DNA from: Synaphobranchus kaupii
Taxonomy: Eukaryota; Chordata; Actinopteri; Anguilliformes; Synaphobranchidae
DNA: 64,000 nucleotides
NCBI GenBank assembly: GCA_029718625.1
Contig: CM056376.1
Coordinates: 110,162,819 to 110,226,818 of the forward strand
Reading direction: 5' to 3'
Below the pieces are notes generated by a model. It saw only the letters and a list, made by a program, of their open reading frames with translations, did not search any database and had not been told where the DNA came from. A program made the translations under genes and the position numbers. Below are positions 63,761 to 64,000 of the stretch, one piece after another (position 1 is the stretch's first letter; the number at the start of each line of letters is the position of its first letter).

Positions 63761-64000
63761 CTAACAATCAAATGATAAACCGGTCATGTTGTGTTTTTGG
63801 ATAATTTGGCCATAGGCAATCAATAAAGTGAATCTCTTTTACCTTGGACCATTCTTCTCTTCTTTGGGATCTGATTGAAACTGCCAGCCTGTTTGAACAC
63901 ATTTTCAAAACAGGTAATTGTTCTCATTTCTTGACCTACCTTGCACATATAGCGGAAGGGAGGAGATGAGCACAAAGACAGACGAACATCGCCACAGACT
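61350..64000. other. AT-rich terminal region with trinucleotide microsatellites
   Basis: Contains ATT/AAT tracts at about 61819-61882, 62143-62258, 62541-62598 and 63678-63759, some interrupted by taggct words. No gene is seen. The isoleucine- or tyrosine-rich frames are artefacts of the repeats. Confidence 0.7.

Overview
The window is vertebrate nuclear DNA, most likely from a ray-finned fish. It has GT-AG introns, long CA microsatellites, several Tc1-like DNA transposons, hAT-like miniature elements, tRNA-derived SINE pieces and a CR1/L2-type LINE tail. I recognise two gene families by their proteins (BOD1L1 and RELL1) and a third by domain architecture (BTB-BACK-TRAF-like). I cannot name the species.

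Left third (1-18 kb): the 5' part of a minus-strand RELT-like 1 gene (rell1). The transmembrane exon (7285-7473) and the next exon (2233-2286) are clear. A short phase-compatible first coding exon (17928-17964) is inferred. The rest of the gene lies beyond the left edge. Its introns hold a CA tract of about 154 bp, a poly-C run, miniature inverted-repeat elements, a LINE 3' end and SINE pieces.

18.7-21.3 kb: a cluster of nested DNA-transposon remnants. 21.8-24.1 kb: a two-exon plus-strand gene encoding a 444-residue BTB-BACK protein with a C-terminal TRAF-like region. 25.3-27.8 kb: a terminal-inverted-repeat element into which a decayed Tc1-like transposon has inserted.

28.2-50.5 kb: a complete plus-strand bod1l1 gene. 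I assembled 35 coding exons (5172 nt including the stop, 1723 residues) with intron phases that agree throughout. The N-terminus is the Shg1/BOD1-type domain, which in mammals links the family to SETD1A/COMPASS and fork protection. The middle is a long charged exon. The C-terminal half is a series of small exons in which a basic R-R-G-R (AT-hook-like) exon alternates with an acidic exon. Each pair is frame-neutral (phase 0 to 0). This array, together with minisatellites in several introns (one made of repeated 5' splice-site-like GTGAG words directly after a real donor), is the most interesting part of the window.

50.5-64 kb: the bod1l1 3' UTR, two Tc1-like relics (one with an uninterrupted catalytic domain but no N-terminus), a 48-bp minisatellite of about 1.1 kb, and then gene-poor sequence. 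That last part includes a repeat-free stretch that may be conserved regulatory DNA, and an AT-rich end full of ATT/AAT microsatellites. I found no RNA genes other than SINE-embedded tRNA-like promoters, and no CRISPR or prokaryotic features.
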